Below, piece by piece: positions 16,595 to 25,481 of a DNA stretch of 64,000 bases. The stretch is from LMUY01 sp965199165 (lineage in GTDB: Bacteria; Pseudomonadota; Alphaproteobacteria; Acetobacterales; Acetobacteraceae), in the NCBI GenBank assembly GCA_965199165.1, contig OZ240681.1, positions 2,356,001-2,420,000 of the forward strand. Reading direction: 5' to 3'. Numbering within the stretch: position 1 is the first letter of the stretch; every line of letters starts with the position of its first letter. The notes beneath the pieces were generated by a model. It had not been told where the DNA came from. It searched no databases and saw only the letters and a program-made list of their open reading frames with translations. The position numbers and the translations under genes are program-made.

Positions 16595-17747
16595 ACAGCC
16601 GCTTCAGGACCCGCACGCTCGCCGCCACCCCCAGCAGCAGGAGCGTCAGCAGCAGCAACGCGGCGGAGAGGCTGCTTGCGCGGGCGACGAAGCCGATCGC
16701 CGCCGGCCCGGCGAGCACGCCGGCATAGCCCAGCGAGGTGACCGTCGGGACCGCCAGGTGCTCCGGCATCGATCGCTGACGACCCACGGCGGTGTACAAC
16801 ACGGGCACGATGTTGGCGCAGCCGACGCCGACCAGGCCATATCCCGCGACGCCCGCCCACCAAGCCGGCGCGAGCACGGCGGCAGCCAGGCCGAACGCGG
16901 CGCACAGGCTGCCGGACACGACCACCTGCAGGGCGCCGAGCCGCCGGACCACGCGGTCGCCGCCCAAACGCCCGGCCGTCATCGCCAGGGCGAAGGCCGC
17001 GTAGCCGAGCCCGGCATAGGCCGGCCCGGCGCCGCGCTGCGTGGCCAGGAACACCGCGCCCCAGTCCAGGACGGAGCCCTCCACCAGGAACAGCACGAAA
17101 CACAGTGCACCGATGAACAGCACGATGCCGCGGGGCCACGCAAAGACGTGGCCCTCGGCGGCGGCCGCGTAGGGCAGCAAACCCGGGCGTGCGGCAAGCG
17201 CGGCTGCCAGCAGGCAGGCCACCGCGCCGGCGCTCGCCGCCAGCGGTGACAGCCCGGCGCTCAGCATGGCGCTGACGGCGCCGGCGCCCGCGATGCCGCC
17301 CAGGCTGAAATGCCCGTGGAAGCCCGACATCATCGACCGTCCGCTGGCACGCTCGACGATAACGGCCTGGATGTTCATCACGCAGTCGACCGCGCCCACG
17401 CCGGCGCCGAACGCCAACAAGGTGGCTGCGAGCAAGGGCAGGCTGTCGCCGAGTGCCAGCGACGGCAATGCCAGGCAGACCACTCCGCACGCTGCCAGCA
17501 AGACCCGGCGGCACCCGAACCGGATCGCCAGCGCGCCGGCCGAGGGCATGGCGATGATCGAACCCCCGCCCATGCAGAGCAGCAGCAGGCCGAGCGCCCC
17601 GTCCGTCAGGCCAGCCCGGGCCTTGACGAAGGGGACCAGCGGCGCCCAGGCGCCCACGGCGAAACCTGCGATGAAGAAAGCGATGCGGGTCGCGCGCTGT
17701 TCCAGGCGCCCCACCGGCTCTGTCGAGCGCACCCGAACGCCATCCAT
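16560..17747 (-). CDS. MFS transporter
   Basis: Twelve-helix major facilitator of 395 residues. The loop after helix 2 reads ALAIRFGCRRVLL, a diverged version of the MFS G-x-x-x-D-R-x-G-R-R motif, and motif-like sequence recurs as RLGGDRVVRRLG in the second half. The pattern SMMSGFHGHFSLGGIAGAG matches the YbjJ-like/fucose-type MFS group (inner membrane proteins often annotated YbjJ). Substrate is unknown. The ATG at 17747 is preferred over an upstream in-frame ATG since the extra 34 residues are not membrane-like. It runs convergent with crcB. Confidence 0.88.
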   Translation of the reverse strand: MDGVRVRSTEPVGRLEQRATRIAFFIAGFAVGAWAPLVPFVKARAGLTDGALGLLLLCMGGGSIIAMPSAGALAIRFGCRRVLLAACGVVCLALPSLALGDSLPLLAATLLAFGAGVGAVDCVMNIQAVIVERASGRSMMSGFHGHFSLGGIAGAGAVSAMLSAGLSPLAASAGAVACLLAAALAARPGLLPYAAAAEGHVFAWPRGIVLFIGALCFVLFLVEGSVLDWGAVFLATQRGAGPAYAGLGYAAFALAMTAGRLGGDRVVRRLGALQVVVSGSLCAAFGLAAAVLAPAWWAGVAGYGLVGVGCANIVPVLYTAVGRQRSMPEHLAVPTVTSLGYAGVLAGPAAIGFVARASSLSAALLLLTLLLLGVAASVRVLKRLFSPPPPRQPFG

Positions 17748-17910
17748 CTCTCGCTCTCGATCCGGCAGAACAACCCTCGGTGGGTGTTCTGGCAAAACCA
17801 GCCCCGGGAGGCTAGCCCATCGGACCCGCGGCGGAGCCGGCCCGAACACGAGCCGGCTGGCTCGTGCGTGGCCGGGCGGCCCGGATCATCGCCCGGGCCG
17901 CCCGGCGGTG

Positions 17911-18453
17911 TCAGCCCTGGGTTTTGCCGCTATACTCGTCCGACAGGCCCTGCAGCGTGCTGAGGTTGGTCTGCACCGCGGGCAGTTCCGTCTCGACCTG
18001 CGTGCGCAGGGCGCCATCCTGGGTCGCAGCGTCCTCCTTCTGCAGCACGGACACCGCACGCTTGTGGATGGCGAGCTCGTCGGCCACGTATTCATGATCG
18101 AAGGCCGAGCCATTGAGGTTCTTCAGCTTGTCGATCTCGGCCACCTCGCCTTGGGGAAGCGCGCGCGGCGGGGCGATGCCCTGTGCGGAGAGCGCGGATT
18201 GCAGCCCGGGCGTGAAGGCGTCCGCCTGGCTCGTCAGCGAACTGGCGAGGGTCGACACGCGGGGGTCGCTGGCCTTGGTCACGGCAAGCTTGCCCGCTTG
18301 GTTGTCCAGCTGCACGAGTTCATAGGCCGTCCTGGCGTAATCGGCGTCGGGCTGGCCCATCGTCCCGCTCGACTTGATCTGCGCATCCATCGTGGTGCAG
18401 CCCGCCGCCGCGATTGGCAGGGTGAGCCAAAGCATCGCTGTCTTGGTGTTCAT
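17911..18453 (-). CDS. DUF4142 domain lipoprotein
   Basis: A 180-residue predicted periplasmic lipoprotein: signal with lipobox AAAGC (cysteine at 19), then an all-helical DUF4142 domain of the ferritin-like type, with the pattern YARTAYELVQLDNQAGKLAVTKASDPRVSTLA and the later FDHEYVADELAIHKRAVSVLQ with its conserved histidine. DUF4142 proteins are common in alphaproteobacteria and often stress-linked, but their function is unknown. The ATG at 18453 is backed by a GGGAG upstream; an earlier in-frame ATG (18489) would put charged residues before the signal. It stands alone. Confidence 0.85.
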   Translation of the reverse strand: MNTKTAMLWLTLPIAAAGCTTMDAQIKSSGTMGQPDADYARTAYELVQLDNQAGKLAVTKASDPRVSTLASSLTSQADAFTPGLQSALSAQGIAPPRALPQGEVAEIDKLKNLNGSAFDHEYVADELAIHKRAVSVLQKEDAATQDGALRTQVETELPAVQTNLSTLQGLSDEYSGKTQG

Positions 18454-18576
18454 CGGCCGTTCGTCTCCCTTCGAGGATGGACTTTGCAACGCGATGTCGT
18501 TGCTGCGTCATAAGGTAGGCGCAGCTTTCCGGCGTTGTAACGGTCGATTTCCGGCTGGAAATCAAGCTGTGGTGAG

Positions 18577-19818
18577 CTAAGTACTGCCTTGCGACGAGGC
18601 TTCGCGCGCCGGCCGCACCAGCAAGGCGCCGCCCAGCAACGTGCCGATCCCGCACAGGGCGATGATCCAGCCCATCGTCCAGGGCGTGCCGTCGGCGAAC
18701 CAGCCGACCATCGCGGCGGTAAAGATGCCGCTGCCGTAATGCGTCGCGCCGACCAGGGCGGAGGCGGCGCCGGCCTTGTGCGGGAAGGCGGTGAGTGCGC
18801 CGGCCACGGAGTTGGCCACGATGAAGCCCAGCATCGAGACGTAGCAGAACAGCGGCACCACCAGCCCTGCCAGGCCGCCCCAGCCGAGCTTGGCATCCAG
18901 CGCGAGCGTCATTCCGGCCAGGGCCGCCACCGTGCTGCCGATGCGGAACAGCCGGTCTGGCCCAAGCCGCATCACCAGCCGGGAGTTCACCAGGTTGGCC
19001 AGCATCATGCCCGCGATGTTGACCCCGAACAGCAGGCCATAGGCCTGCGGCGGGACATGGTAGTAGCCGATATAGGCGAAAGGCGTCCCTGCCAGGTATG
19101 CGTAGATCCCGCCGTAGAAGAAGCCGCCGGCCACCGCGTAGCCGAGTAGCCGGCGGTGCCGGGCGAGCACGACATACCCGACCAGGGCCTCGCCCAGGCG
19201 CTGAGACGTGCGGCGTTGCTTCGGCAAGGTCTCGGGCAATGCCAGCAGGCCAGCCAGCGCCAGGAGGCCAGTGGCGGCCAACACCCAGAAGATCCCCCGC
19301 CAAGACCAGACGCCCAGGACTTGTCCGCCCAGTATCGGCCCCAGGAGCGGCGCCACGCCCATGACCAGCATCAGGGTGGACAGCATCTGCGCCGACCGCT
19401 CTCGCGCATACAGGTCCCGTACCATGGCGCGTGCCAGCACCGGGCCGGCGCAGGCGCCGACGGCCTGCACCACGCGCCACCCCATCATCTGCCAGATCGT
19501 GCCCGACAGGGCGCAACCAGCCGACCCGATGACGAAAAGCGCCACGCCGACGGCGATCGGGCCACGACGGCCATAGCGGTCGCCGATCGGCCCCCATAGC
19601 AGCTGACCCAGGCTGAACCCGACGAGGAAGCCGGACAGCGTCATCTGCACGTGGGCGGGATCGGTGCGGAACGCGCGGCCGAGCGCGGGCAGGGCGGGCA
19701 GATACATGTCGGTCGAGATGGAGGCGAACGCCATCAGGGCGCTGAGGATCAGGAGGAAGCGGATGCTCCCGAACCGGGCTTCTGCCGCCGTCATGGCGGG
19801 CGAGGCGGACGAAGACAT
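18577..19818 (-). CDS. Bcr/CflA family multidrug efflux MFS transporter
   Basis: Twelve-helix drug:proton antiporter (413 residues). The DHA1 group hallmarks are visible: STDMYLPALPALGRAF in helix 1, GPIGDRYGRRGPI in loop 2-3, the motif-C-like GVAPLLGPILGG in helix 5 and WRGIFWVLA after it. These match Bcr/CflA proteins that export bicyclomycin, chloramphenicol or related compounds; the real substrate is not predictable. The start at 19818 (MSSSAS) has no strong ribosome site; MTAAEARFGS at 19794 is an alternative. It is transcribed divergently from pqiA. Confidence 0.92.
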   Translation of the reverse strand: MSSSASPAMTAAEARFGSIRFLLILSALMAFASISTDMYLPALPALGRAFRTDPAHVQMTLSGFLVGFSLGQLLWGPIGDRYGRRGPIAVGVALFVIGSAGCALSGTIWQMMGWRVVQAVGACAGPVLARAMVRDLYARERSAQMLSTLMLVMGVAPLLGPILGGQVLGVWSWRGIFWVLAATGLLALAGLLALPETLPKQRRTSQRLGEALVGYVVLARHRRLLGYAVAGGFFYGGIYAYLAGTPFAYIGYYHVPPQAYGLLFGVNIAGMMLANLVNSRLVMRLGPDRLFRIGSTVAALAGMTLALDAKLGWGGLAGLVVPLFCYVSMLGFIVANSVAGALTAFPHKAGAASALVGATHYGSGIFTAAMVGWFADGTPWTMGWIIALCGIGTLLGGALLVRPAREASSQGST

Positions 19819-19955
19819 GACGCTTTCATGACACCAGATGCTGCGCTGCACAATGACTGGCACCGTCGTGGAGGGAGTGCGATCGTGCACAACTCCTCGC
19901 GACCGCGCGTGAAGCCGCTGGCACAATGCGCCAGCCTTGTTCATTGAGCGGCCGG

Positions 19956-21272
19956 ATGACCCACCCCCAAAACCGAGCGATCCCTTTGCGCGAGTGCCCG
20001 GATTGCGGGCTGTTCCAGCATCTTCCCACCCTGCCTGCGAATGGCGAGGCGAACTGCCTGCGCTGCGACGCCACGCTGCGGCGGACCCGACCGAACTCGT
20101 TCACCCGGGCGCTGGCGCTGACGGTGAGCGCGCTCATCCTCTACCTCGTGGCGATATTCGCGCCGTTCCTCTCCGTCGACATCTTCGGCAACCAGCGCCA
20201 GACGACCATGTTGTCGCTGCCCCGCGCCTTCTGGGAGAACGGCGCCTGGGAGCTGGCGATCATCGTCAGCTTCACCGCCATCATCGCGCCCCTGGTGAAG
20301 ATCCTGGTCATGCTGACGGTGTTGCTGGGCCTGCGGACCGCCAACCCGCCACGCAGCCTCCCCTTCATCTTCAAATGGTATCGCCGTGTCGGACCTTGGG
20401 CGATGGTGGAGGTCTTCCTGCTCGGCGTCTTCGTGGCCTTCACCCGCCTCGGCGCGATCGCGACGGTCCAGATCGGCGTCGCACTCTACGCGGTGGCGGC
20501 CTTGATGATGGCGATGGTCTCGGCCGACTACTTCCTCGACCCGGAAGAGATGTGGGAGACGATGGAGCGGCGCGGGCTGGTGCCGCCGGCGCAGGCCGGC
20601 ACTGGCGTCCGCCTCGGCTGCGACGTGTGCGGCCGGGTGATGTTCGGCCAGGAGGGGGACCGCTGCACCTGCTGCCACAGCGCGGTGCGTTTCCGCAAGC
20701 GGAACAGCGTCGCCAACACCTGGGCCTTCGTGGCGGCCTCCGTGCTGCTGTACATCCCCGCCAACGTCTACCCGGTGCTCACGCTCACGCGGCTGGGCGC
20801 GGGCCAGCCATCCACCATCCTCGGCGGTGCGGAGGAACTGCTGCAGGCCGGCATGTGGCCGCTGGCGCTGCTTGTGTTCGTCGCCAGCATCATGGTGCCC
20901 CTGCTGAAGCTGGTCAGCCTCGTGGTGATGTTGGTCACCACCCAGCGCGGCTCCGCCTGGCGCTTGCACGACCGCACCACGCTGTACCGGCTGGTCGATT
21001 TCATCGGGCGCTGGTCGATGATCGACATCTTCATGCTCGCCACCTTGGCCGGGCTGGTCCAGGCGGGCTCCCTCGCCACGATCGTGCCGGGGGTCGGCGC
21101 CATCTGCTTCGGCACGGTCGTGGTCTTGACGATGATCGCCGTCTCGTGCTTCGACCCGCGCATCATGTGGGATGCCGCCGCGGCCCGCGACCAGGCGGCG
21201 CGCACGATGCCCGCTCCGCCGCCCCGACCAAGACGCCCGGTGCGCGTGCCGGCCGAGCCGAGAGCCGTATGA
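19956..21272 (+). CDS. pqiA: paraquat-inducible protein A (PqiA)
   Basis: Inner-membrane protein of the PqiABC lipid-transport system that bridges the envelope. It is a tandem duplication: each half has a zinc-ribbon (CPDCG...CLRC near the N-terminus; CDVCG...CTCC in the middle) followed by four hydrophobic helices. Length (438 residues) matches a fused PqiA. The ATG at 19956 is chosen to begin just before the first ribbon; an ATG ten codons upstream is possible. The stop overlaps the pqiB start by ATGA. Lipid substrate and induction by paraquat are known in E. coli only. Confidence 0.95.
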   Translation: MTHPQNRAIPLRECPDCGLFQHLPTLPANGEANCLRCDATLRRTRPNSFTRALALTVSALILYLVAIFAPFLSVDIFGNQRQTTMLSLPRAFWENGAWELAIIVSFTAIIAPLVKILVMLTVLLGLRTANPPRSLPFIFKWYRRVGPWAMVEVFLLGVFVAFTRLGAIATVQIGVALYAVAALMMAMVSADYFLDPEEMWETMERRGLVPPAQAGTGVRLGCDVCGRVMFGQEGDRCTCCHSAVRFRKRNSVANTWAFVAASVLLYIPANVYPVLTLTRLGAGQPSTILGGAEELLQAGMWPLALLVFVASIMVPLLKLVSLVVMLVTTQRGSAWRLHDRTTLYRLVDFIGRWSMIDIFMLATLAGLVQAGSLATIVPGVGAICFGTVVVLTMIAVSCFDPRIMWDAAAARDQAARTMPAPPPRPRRPVRVPAEPRAV

Positions 21273-22996
21273 GCGACCAAGACCCGCCCGAACCTGCCGC
21301 CACGAACCCCGCCCAGCCCTACACGCCTCCCCAAGCCAATGTCCGGCGGAAGTCGGGGTTCTCCCTCGTCTGGGTCCTGCCGATCATCGCCGCCGTGATC
21401 GGCGCCTACCTCGTGTTCACGACCCTGTCGCAGCGTGGGCGGGAGATCGTGATATCGTTCCAAACCGCCGACGGGTTGACCGCCGGACAGACCAAGGTCC
21501 GGCACAAGGCCGTCGACCTGGGTACCGTCACCAGCATCCGGCTGGCAAGCGACATGAGCCACGTCACCGTGCGGGTTCGGATGGCCAGCGAGGCGGACCC
21601 CTACCTGACCGAGCACGCCCGGTTCTGGGTCGTCCGGCCGCGGCTGTCGGCCAGCAACATCTCCGGCCTGGAGACGCTGATTTCAGGCGGCTACATCGAG
21701 ATGGACCCGGGCACCGAAAAGGGCGGCAACTCCCAGAGCGAGTTCACCGGGCTGGAGAACCCGCCGGGCGTCCGCTCGGACGAGCCGGGGACAACATTCT
21801 CGATGCGGACCGGCCGGATCGGCTCGCTGGGCAGCGGGTCGCCGGTGTTCTACCGCGACATCGTGGTGGGCGAGGTGCTCGGCTACCACCTGCCGGAGGG
21901 CAACGGCCCGATCACGGTGAACGTCTTCGTCCGCGCCCCGTACGACAAATGGGTCCGCGATGCGACCCGGTTCTGGAACGCGTCCGGGCTGCGCGTGGAG
22001 CTCGGCGGCACCGGGGTGCATGTCGAACTCGAGTCGGTCCAGGCCATCCTATCCGGCGGCGTGGCGTTCAGCACGCCCGAGGAAAGCCGCGATTCCCCGA
22101 GCGCCAAGGCGGACTCGACCTTCGACCTGTTCGAGGACGAGCAGGCGGCGGACGCTGCCGGCTACAGGCAGCGGATCCCGTTCGTGCTCTACTTCCAGAG
22201 CTCGACGGCCGGCCTCGGGGTGGGCTCACCGGTGCAGTTCTACGGCATCCCGATCGGCAACGTCACGGACGTCCGGCTGGAGTTCGACCCGGTGAAGGCC
22301 TCCGCCCGCGTCCGCGTCGCCATCGAGGTGCAGGCCGAGCGGCTGAAATCGATCGGCGGCGACCCCAACGAGGACCCGGCGGTGGTCGCCCAGCGCCTGG
22401 TCGACCGTGGCCTGCGCGCCGGGTTGTCGACCATCAGCTACATCACGGGCTCGCTGGCGGTGTCGTTCGACTTCACCCAGGGCCAGCCGGCGCTGAAGAT
22501 CTCGCGCGAAGGCGACGCGATCGTCCTGCCGACGCAGGCCGGCGGGCTCGGCGGCATCACCATGGCCTTGACGGACACGCTGAACAAGATCGGGCAAATC
22601 CCGTTCGCGACCATCGGGGCGAACGCCAGCGGCGCGCTGGCGGCGCTGAACGGTCTGATCGGCGGGCCGGAACTGAAGAACGCGGTCAACGCCCTGTCGG
22701 CCACCCTGACGGACGTGCAGGGGCTGGTCCGGCGGACCGATGCCGGCCTCACGCCCTTGATGCGCCGCCTGCCGGAAGTCAGCAGCGACTTGGCGCAGAC
22801 CCTGCAGCATGCCAACCAGCTCGTCGGCTCCGTCGACACCGGGTATGGCGCCAACTCCCAGTTCTCTCGCGACCTGGAACGGCTGATGGCCCAGCTGAAT
22901 GACGGCGTGCGGTCGATCCGGCTGCTGGCGGACTTCCTGGACCGCCATCCGGAGGCGCTGATCCGCGGCCGCGCCAACACGGGAGCCGAACGGTGA
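21269..22996 (+). CDS. pqiB: PqiB, MCE-domain lipid transport protein
   Basis: A 575-residue inner-membrane-anchored periplasmic protein whose three MCE domains assemble into stacked hexameric rings forming a lipid tunnel. A cytoplasmic Pro-rich start (about 1-30) is followed by one membrane helix (FSLVWVLPIIAAVIGAYLVF), then MCE repeats beginning GREIVISFQTADGLTAGQTKV, FSMRTGRIGSLGSGSPVFYR and VLYFQSSTAGLGVGSPVQFYG, and a helical C-terminal needle. The repeat pattern and order match E. coli PqiB. Both ends overlap neighbours (ATGA with pqiA, GTGA with pqiC), so the three are translated as a unit. Confidence 0.96.
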   Translation: MSDQDPPEPAATNPAQPYTPPQANVRRKSGFSLVWVLPIIAAVIGAYLVFTTLSQRGREIVISFQTADGLTAGQTKVRHKAVDLGTVTSIRLASDMSHVTVRVRMASEADPYLTEHARFWVVRPRLSASNISGLETLISGGYIEMDPGTEKGGNSQSEFTGLENPPGVRSDEPGTTFSMRTGRIGSLGSGSPVFYRDIVVGEVLGYHLPEGNGPITVNVFVRAPYDKWVRDATRFWNASGLRVELGGTGVHVELESVQAILSGGVAFSTPEESRDSPSAKADSTFDLFEDEQAADAAGYRQRIPFVLYFQSSTAGLGVGSPVQFYGIPIGNVTDVRLEFDPVKASARVRVAIEVQAERLKSIGGDPNEDPAVVAQRLVDRGLRAGLSTISYITGSLAVSFDFTQGQPALKISREGDAIVLPTQAGGLGGITMALTDTLNKIGQIPFATIGANASGALAALNGLIGGPELKNAVNALSATLTDVQGLVRRTDAGLTPLMRRLPEVSSDLAQTLQHANQLVGSVDTGYGANSQFSRDLERLMAQLNDGVRSIRLLADFLDRHPEALIRGRANTGAER

Positions 22997-23616
22997 GGCG
23001 CCGCGTGCTGCTGCTGGCGCCGGTGGTGCTGGGCCTGGCCCGCTGCGCCTCGCCTGACCCGGCGATCTACACGCTGCGGGCGGTTCCAGGCGCCGTGCCG
23101 GGCGGTGGCCCCATGGCGGTGAAGATCGCCAGGCCAGGGCTCGCCGGCTACCTGGACCGGCCGGAGATCGTGCGCGACAGCTCGGTCTCCCGGCTGACGC
23201 TGAACAGCGGGGAGCGCTGGGGCGAGCCGCTGGGCGACATGGTGGGGCGCGTGCTGGCGCTGGACCTGACGCAGCGCCTGCCCGGCACCAGCGTGTTCAC
23301 CGAGGCCGGCACCATCTCGGTCGACCCGTCCGCCACGGTCGAGTTGGACATCCAGCGGTTCGACCTGGACCAGTCGGGCGCCGTCATCCTGCTGGTGCAG
23401 GTGGCGGTGGAGCAGGGGCGCAGCCATGACCCGGCGTTCACCCGCTCGCTCCGGCTGACGGTGACGCCGGCGAGCGGCAAGACCCCGGACGTGGTCGCCG
23501 CCATGAGCCAGGCGCTCGGGCAGCTGGCCGACACGGTTGCGTCCATCCTGCACCAGGTCGGCCCCGTCGCCTTGCCTGACCCAGCGCCGCCACCACTACG
23601 GCGGGCGCGACGCTAG
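22993..23616 (+). CDS. pqiC: PqiC-like outer-membrane lipoprotein
   Basis: Auxiliary lipoprotein of the Pqi system (207 residues, ABC-type auxiliary/DUF330 domain), thought to cap the PqiB tunnel at the outer membrane. GTG start overlaps the pqiB stop. The signal ends in LARC with the cysteine at residue 18; an arginine just before the cysteine is unusual for a lipobox, so lipidation is not certain. The domain features YTLRAVPG, LDRPEIV, WGEPLGDMVGRVLALDL and VELDIQRFDLDQSGAVILLVQ fit the family. A palindromic repeat follows the stop. Confidence 0.9.
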   Translation: MRRRVLLLAPVVLGLARCASPDPAIYTLRAVPGAVPGGGPMAVKIARPGLAGYLDRPEIVRDSSVSRLTLNSGERWGEPLGDMVGRVLALDLTQRLPGTSVFTEAGTISVDPSATVELDIQRFDLDQSGAVILLVQVAVEQGRSHDPAFTRSLRLTVTPASGKTPDVVAAMSQALGQLADTVASILHQVGPVALPDPAPPPLRRARR

Positions 23617-23641
23617 ACCGTTGTCGTGTAGACCGCTGCTT

Positions 23642-23665
23642 CTCCCTCTCCCGGAGGGAGAGGCT
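23642..23665. repeat. GC-rich palindromic repeat, single unit, copy B
   Basis: CTCCCTCTCCC-GGA-GGGAGAGG forms one tight hairpin between the convergent pqiC and ATP-grasp genes. It is a half element of the paired family seen at 10293, 27517, 38717 and 56417. It may serve as a bidirectional transcription stop, although no T-run follows. Confidence 0.7.
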
Positions 23666-23692
23666 CCTAAACATCGCTCAGGATGACCACGC

Positions 23693-24772
23693 CTAATCGT
23701 TGGTCGGGTAGGACGCCATCAGGCGGCTCTGGTTGCGCCAGGCCCGATACAGCGCCAGCAAGCCACTGGGACGATGCCCGGCGGCGCGGTTGGTGCGGCC
23801 GATCTCCCATGCGGCGCGATAATGGGCGAACTGCGACCGATATGCGTCCAGCAACGTGCACCGCGCGTCCCAGATATGCGTCGCCTCCGAGCCGACGCCG
23901 TTCACCTCGATGACGGTGAAGTCCTTGCCCTGGCGCAACGCCGCCTCCGACCCGTAGCGCACGTCGATCCGGCCGAAGTGGAAGCCAGGGATGTCACGCG
24001 CGATCGCGTCCACCCGCTCCGACAGGGCCGGGGTGATGCGGTCGGCACCATCGAGGAAGACCGAGCCCTTGCAGTGGTTGCCCGCGAAGACCAGCGGCAC
24101 GGCCTCGCCCGCGGAGGGGACGGTCCCGAGCCGGTCGGCCAAACGCGGCAGGTACACGTGCGGGACGAGGCCCGCCCTGGCATCGGCGCGGACGAGGTCT
24201 TCCAGGCTGGACCGGCCGTCGCCGACCACGACGGGTTGGTGCTTGATGGTCACGGAGGTGATGCGCCCCTGCACCTCGCCCGGGTGGCGGATGTAGAACA
24301 GCCCAGCCTCGCCTGGTGCGGGAACGTAGCGTTGCAGCATCAGGCATGTCCCGGCGGGGAAGGCCGCCACCGCCGACGTGAGCGCCGCCGGGCCTTCCAC
24401 CAGCCGCACGCCGGTGCCGTTGCAGCCGACATCCGGCTTGATGACCATGGGCCATGCGAAGCCGCTGTCCTTCGCCACCCGGACGGCGTCGTCCGACCCG
24501 GCCCGCAGCATCACGTAGGGCGCGATCCAGGTCCGCGCCTGCGGGCCGGCCATGTCCAGGATGGCCGACTTGCTTTCCCCGCAGAGCCCGCCGGTCTCGA
24601 TGGTGGGGTTGGCGGCGGTCGGCAGGCTCATGTCCCCGTAGCGCAGCCCCAGCCAAATCCATTGCAGGACCACCGGCGCGTAGAACAGCCAACCGGGCCA
24701 GAACTCGAACGGCGAGACGACGCGGTCGGGGGCGGGCGCGGTGCGGCCGACGGAAAGCGTCGTCTCCGTCAT
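23693..24772 (-). CDS. ATP-grasp domain protein (D-Ala-D-Ala ligase-like)
   Basis: A 359-residue protein with an ATP-grasp core: FAWPMVIKPDVGCNGTGVRLV (ATP-binding strand and flexible loop), LMLQRYVPAPGEAGLFYIRHPG, and the metal-site end FTVIEVNGVGSEATHIWD with the E-x-N motif. A possible membrane-associated stretch (PGWLFYAPVVLQWIWLGL, ~26-43) precedes the core, which is unusual for soluble ligases. It would join a carboxylate to an amine or similar nucleophile; the substrate is unknown. Its ATG overlaps the stop of the DedA gene (ATGA), suggesting joint action at the membrane. Confidence 0.8.
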   Translation of the reverse strand: MTETTLSVGRTAPAPDRVVSPFEFWPGWLFYAPVVLQWIWLGLRYGDMSLPTAANPTIETGGLCGESKSAILDMAGPQARTWIAPYVMLRAGSDDAVRVAKDSGFAWPMVIKPDVGCNGTGVRLVEGPAALTSAVAAFPAGTCLMLQRYVPAPGEAGLFYIRHPGEVQGRITSVTIKHQPVVVGDGRSSLEDLVRADARAGLVPHVYLPRLADRLGTVPSAGEAVPLVFAGNHCKGSVFLDGADRITPALSERVDAIARDIPGFHFGRIDVRYGSEAALRQGKDFTVIEVNGVGSEATHIWDARCTLLDAYRSQFAHYRAAWEIGRTNRAAGHRPSGLLALYRAWRNQSRLMASYPTND

Positions 24773-25350
24773 GGCTCGGCTCCCTGCAAGCGGGCGACCA
24801 GCCGCCCGGCCAACACCACCGTCAGCGCGAACCCGGCCATGCCCGCCCAGCGCCAGGCGCCCAGGTATTCGACCATGTAGTGCCCCAGCCGCAGCGACAC
24901 GCCGAACAGCAGCGTGGTCCAGATCAGCGTGGCGCCGACCGCGGCCAACGTGAAATACTTGAAGTCAGCCTGGAAGTAACCGCAGGCGGTGTAGGTGGGC
25001 AGCCGCGCACCGGGCAGGAAGCGGCTGACGAAGACCGCCGTGAACACGTGGCCCTGGAGCCAGTCCCGGCTGCGGGCGAACCGGTCGGGCGGTGCCCAGC
25101 GCCGCGCCCAAGGCGTGGAGGAGGCCAGCCGGCCAAGCCCGTACAATCCAAGGTCACCCAGCACGATGCCCAGATAGAGCGACACCAGCGCCACCGCCAG
25201 CGGGACCTTGCCGACCTGCACGTCCATGGCTGCCAGGATCGTCGCCGCATCCTCCAGCACGAAGGTGCCCAGGAGGATGAGCAGGCCTTGCAGCAGGGGG
25301 GCCTGCCCGTGCAGGCTCAGCCAAGCGGGCAGGATGTTCGGCAGGATCAC
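24769..25350 (-). CDS. DedA/SNARE-associated (VTT domain) membrane protein
   Basis: A 193-residue polytopic membrane protein. The VTT/DedA signature is clear: LEDAATILAAM in place of the usual E-x-P near the start of helix 1, GIVLGDLGLYGLGR, the charged FVSRFLPGARLPTYTACGYFQ loop with the essential arginines, and a C-terminal helix. DedA proteins are lipid scramblases or flippases, several recycling undecaprenyl phosphate. The start is a GTG at 25350 close behind GAGGAG. It is translationally coupled to the ATP-grasp gene, which suggests modification and translocation of an envelope lipid, an inference only. Confidence 0.88.
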   Translation of the reverse strand: MILPNILPAWLSLHGQAPLLQGLLILLGTFVLEDAATILAAMDVQVGKVPLAVALVSLYLGIVLGDLGLYGLGRLASSTPWARRWAPPDRFARSRDWLQGHVFTAVFVSRFLPGARLPTYTACGYFQADFKYFTLAAVGATLIWTTLLFGVSLRLGHYMVEYLGAWRWAGMAGFALTVVLAGRLVARLQGAEP

Positions 25351-25481
25351 ACTCCTCGGCCGGGTCGCCGGCGGGCCACCGTCGGCAACGCGAGTCCTCG
25401 CGTGGCGGTTCGCTTGCTTGCCAGCCGCCCATCTTCGTGGCGGTATCGCGGCTAAACAACGATCCGTCCAGGAGCGCCCGC

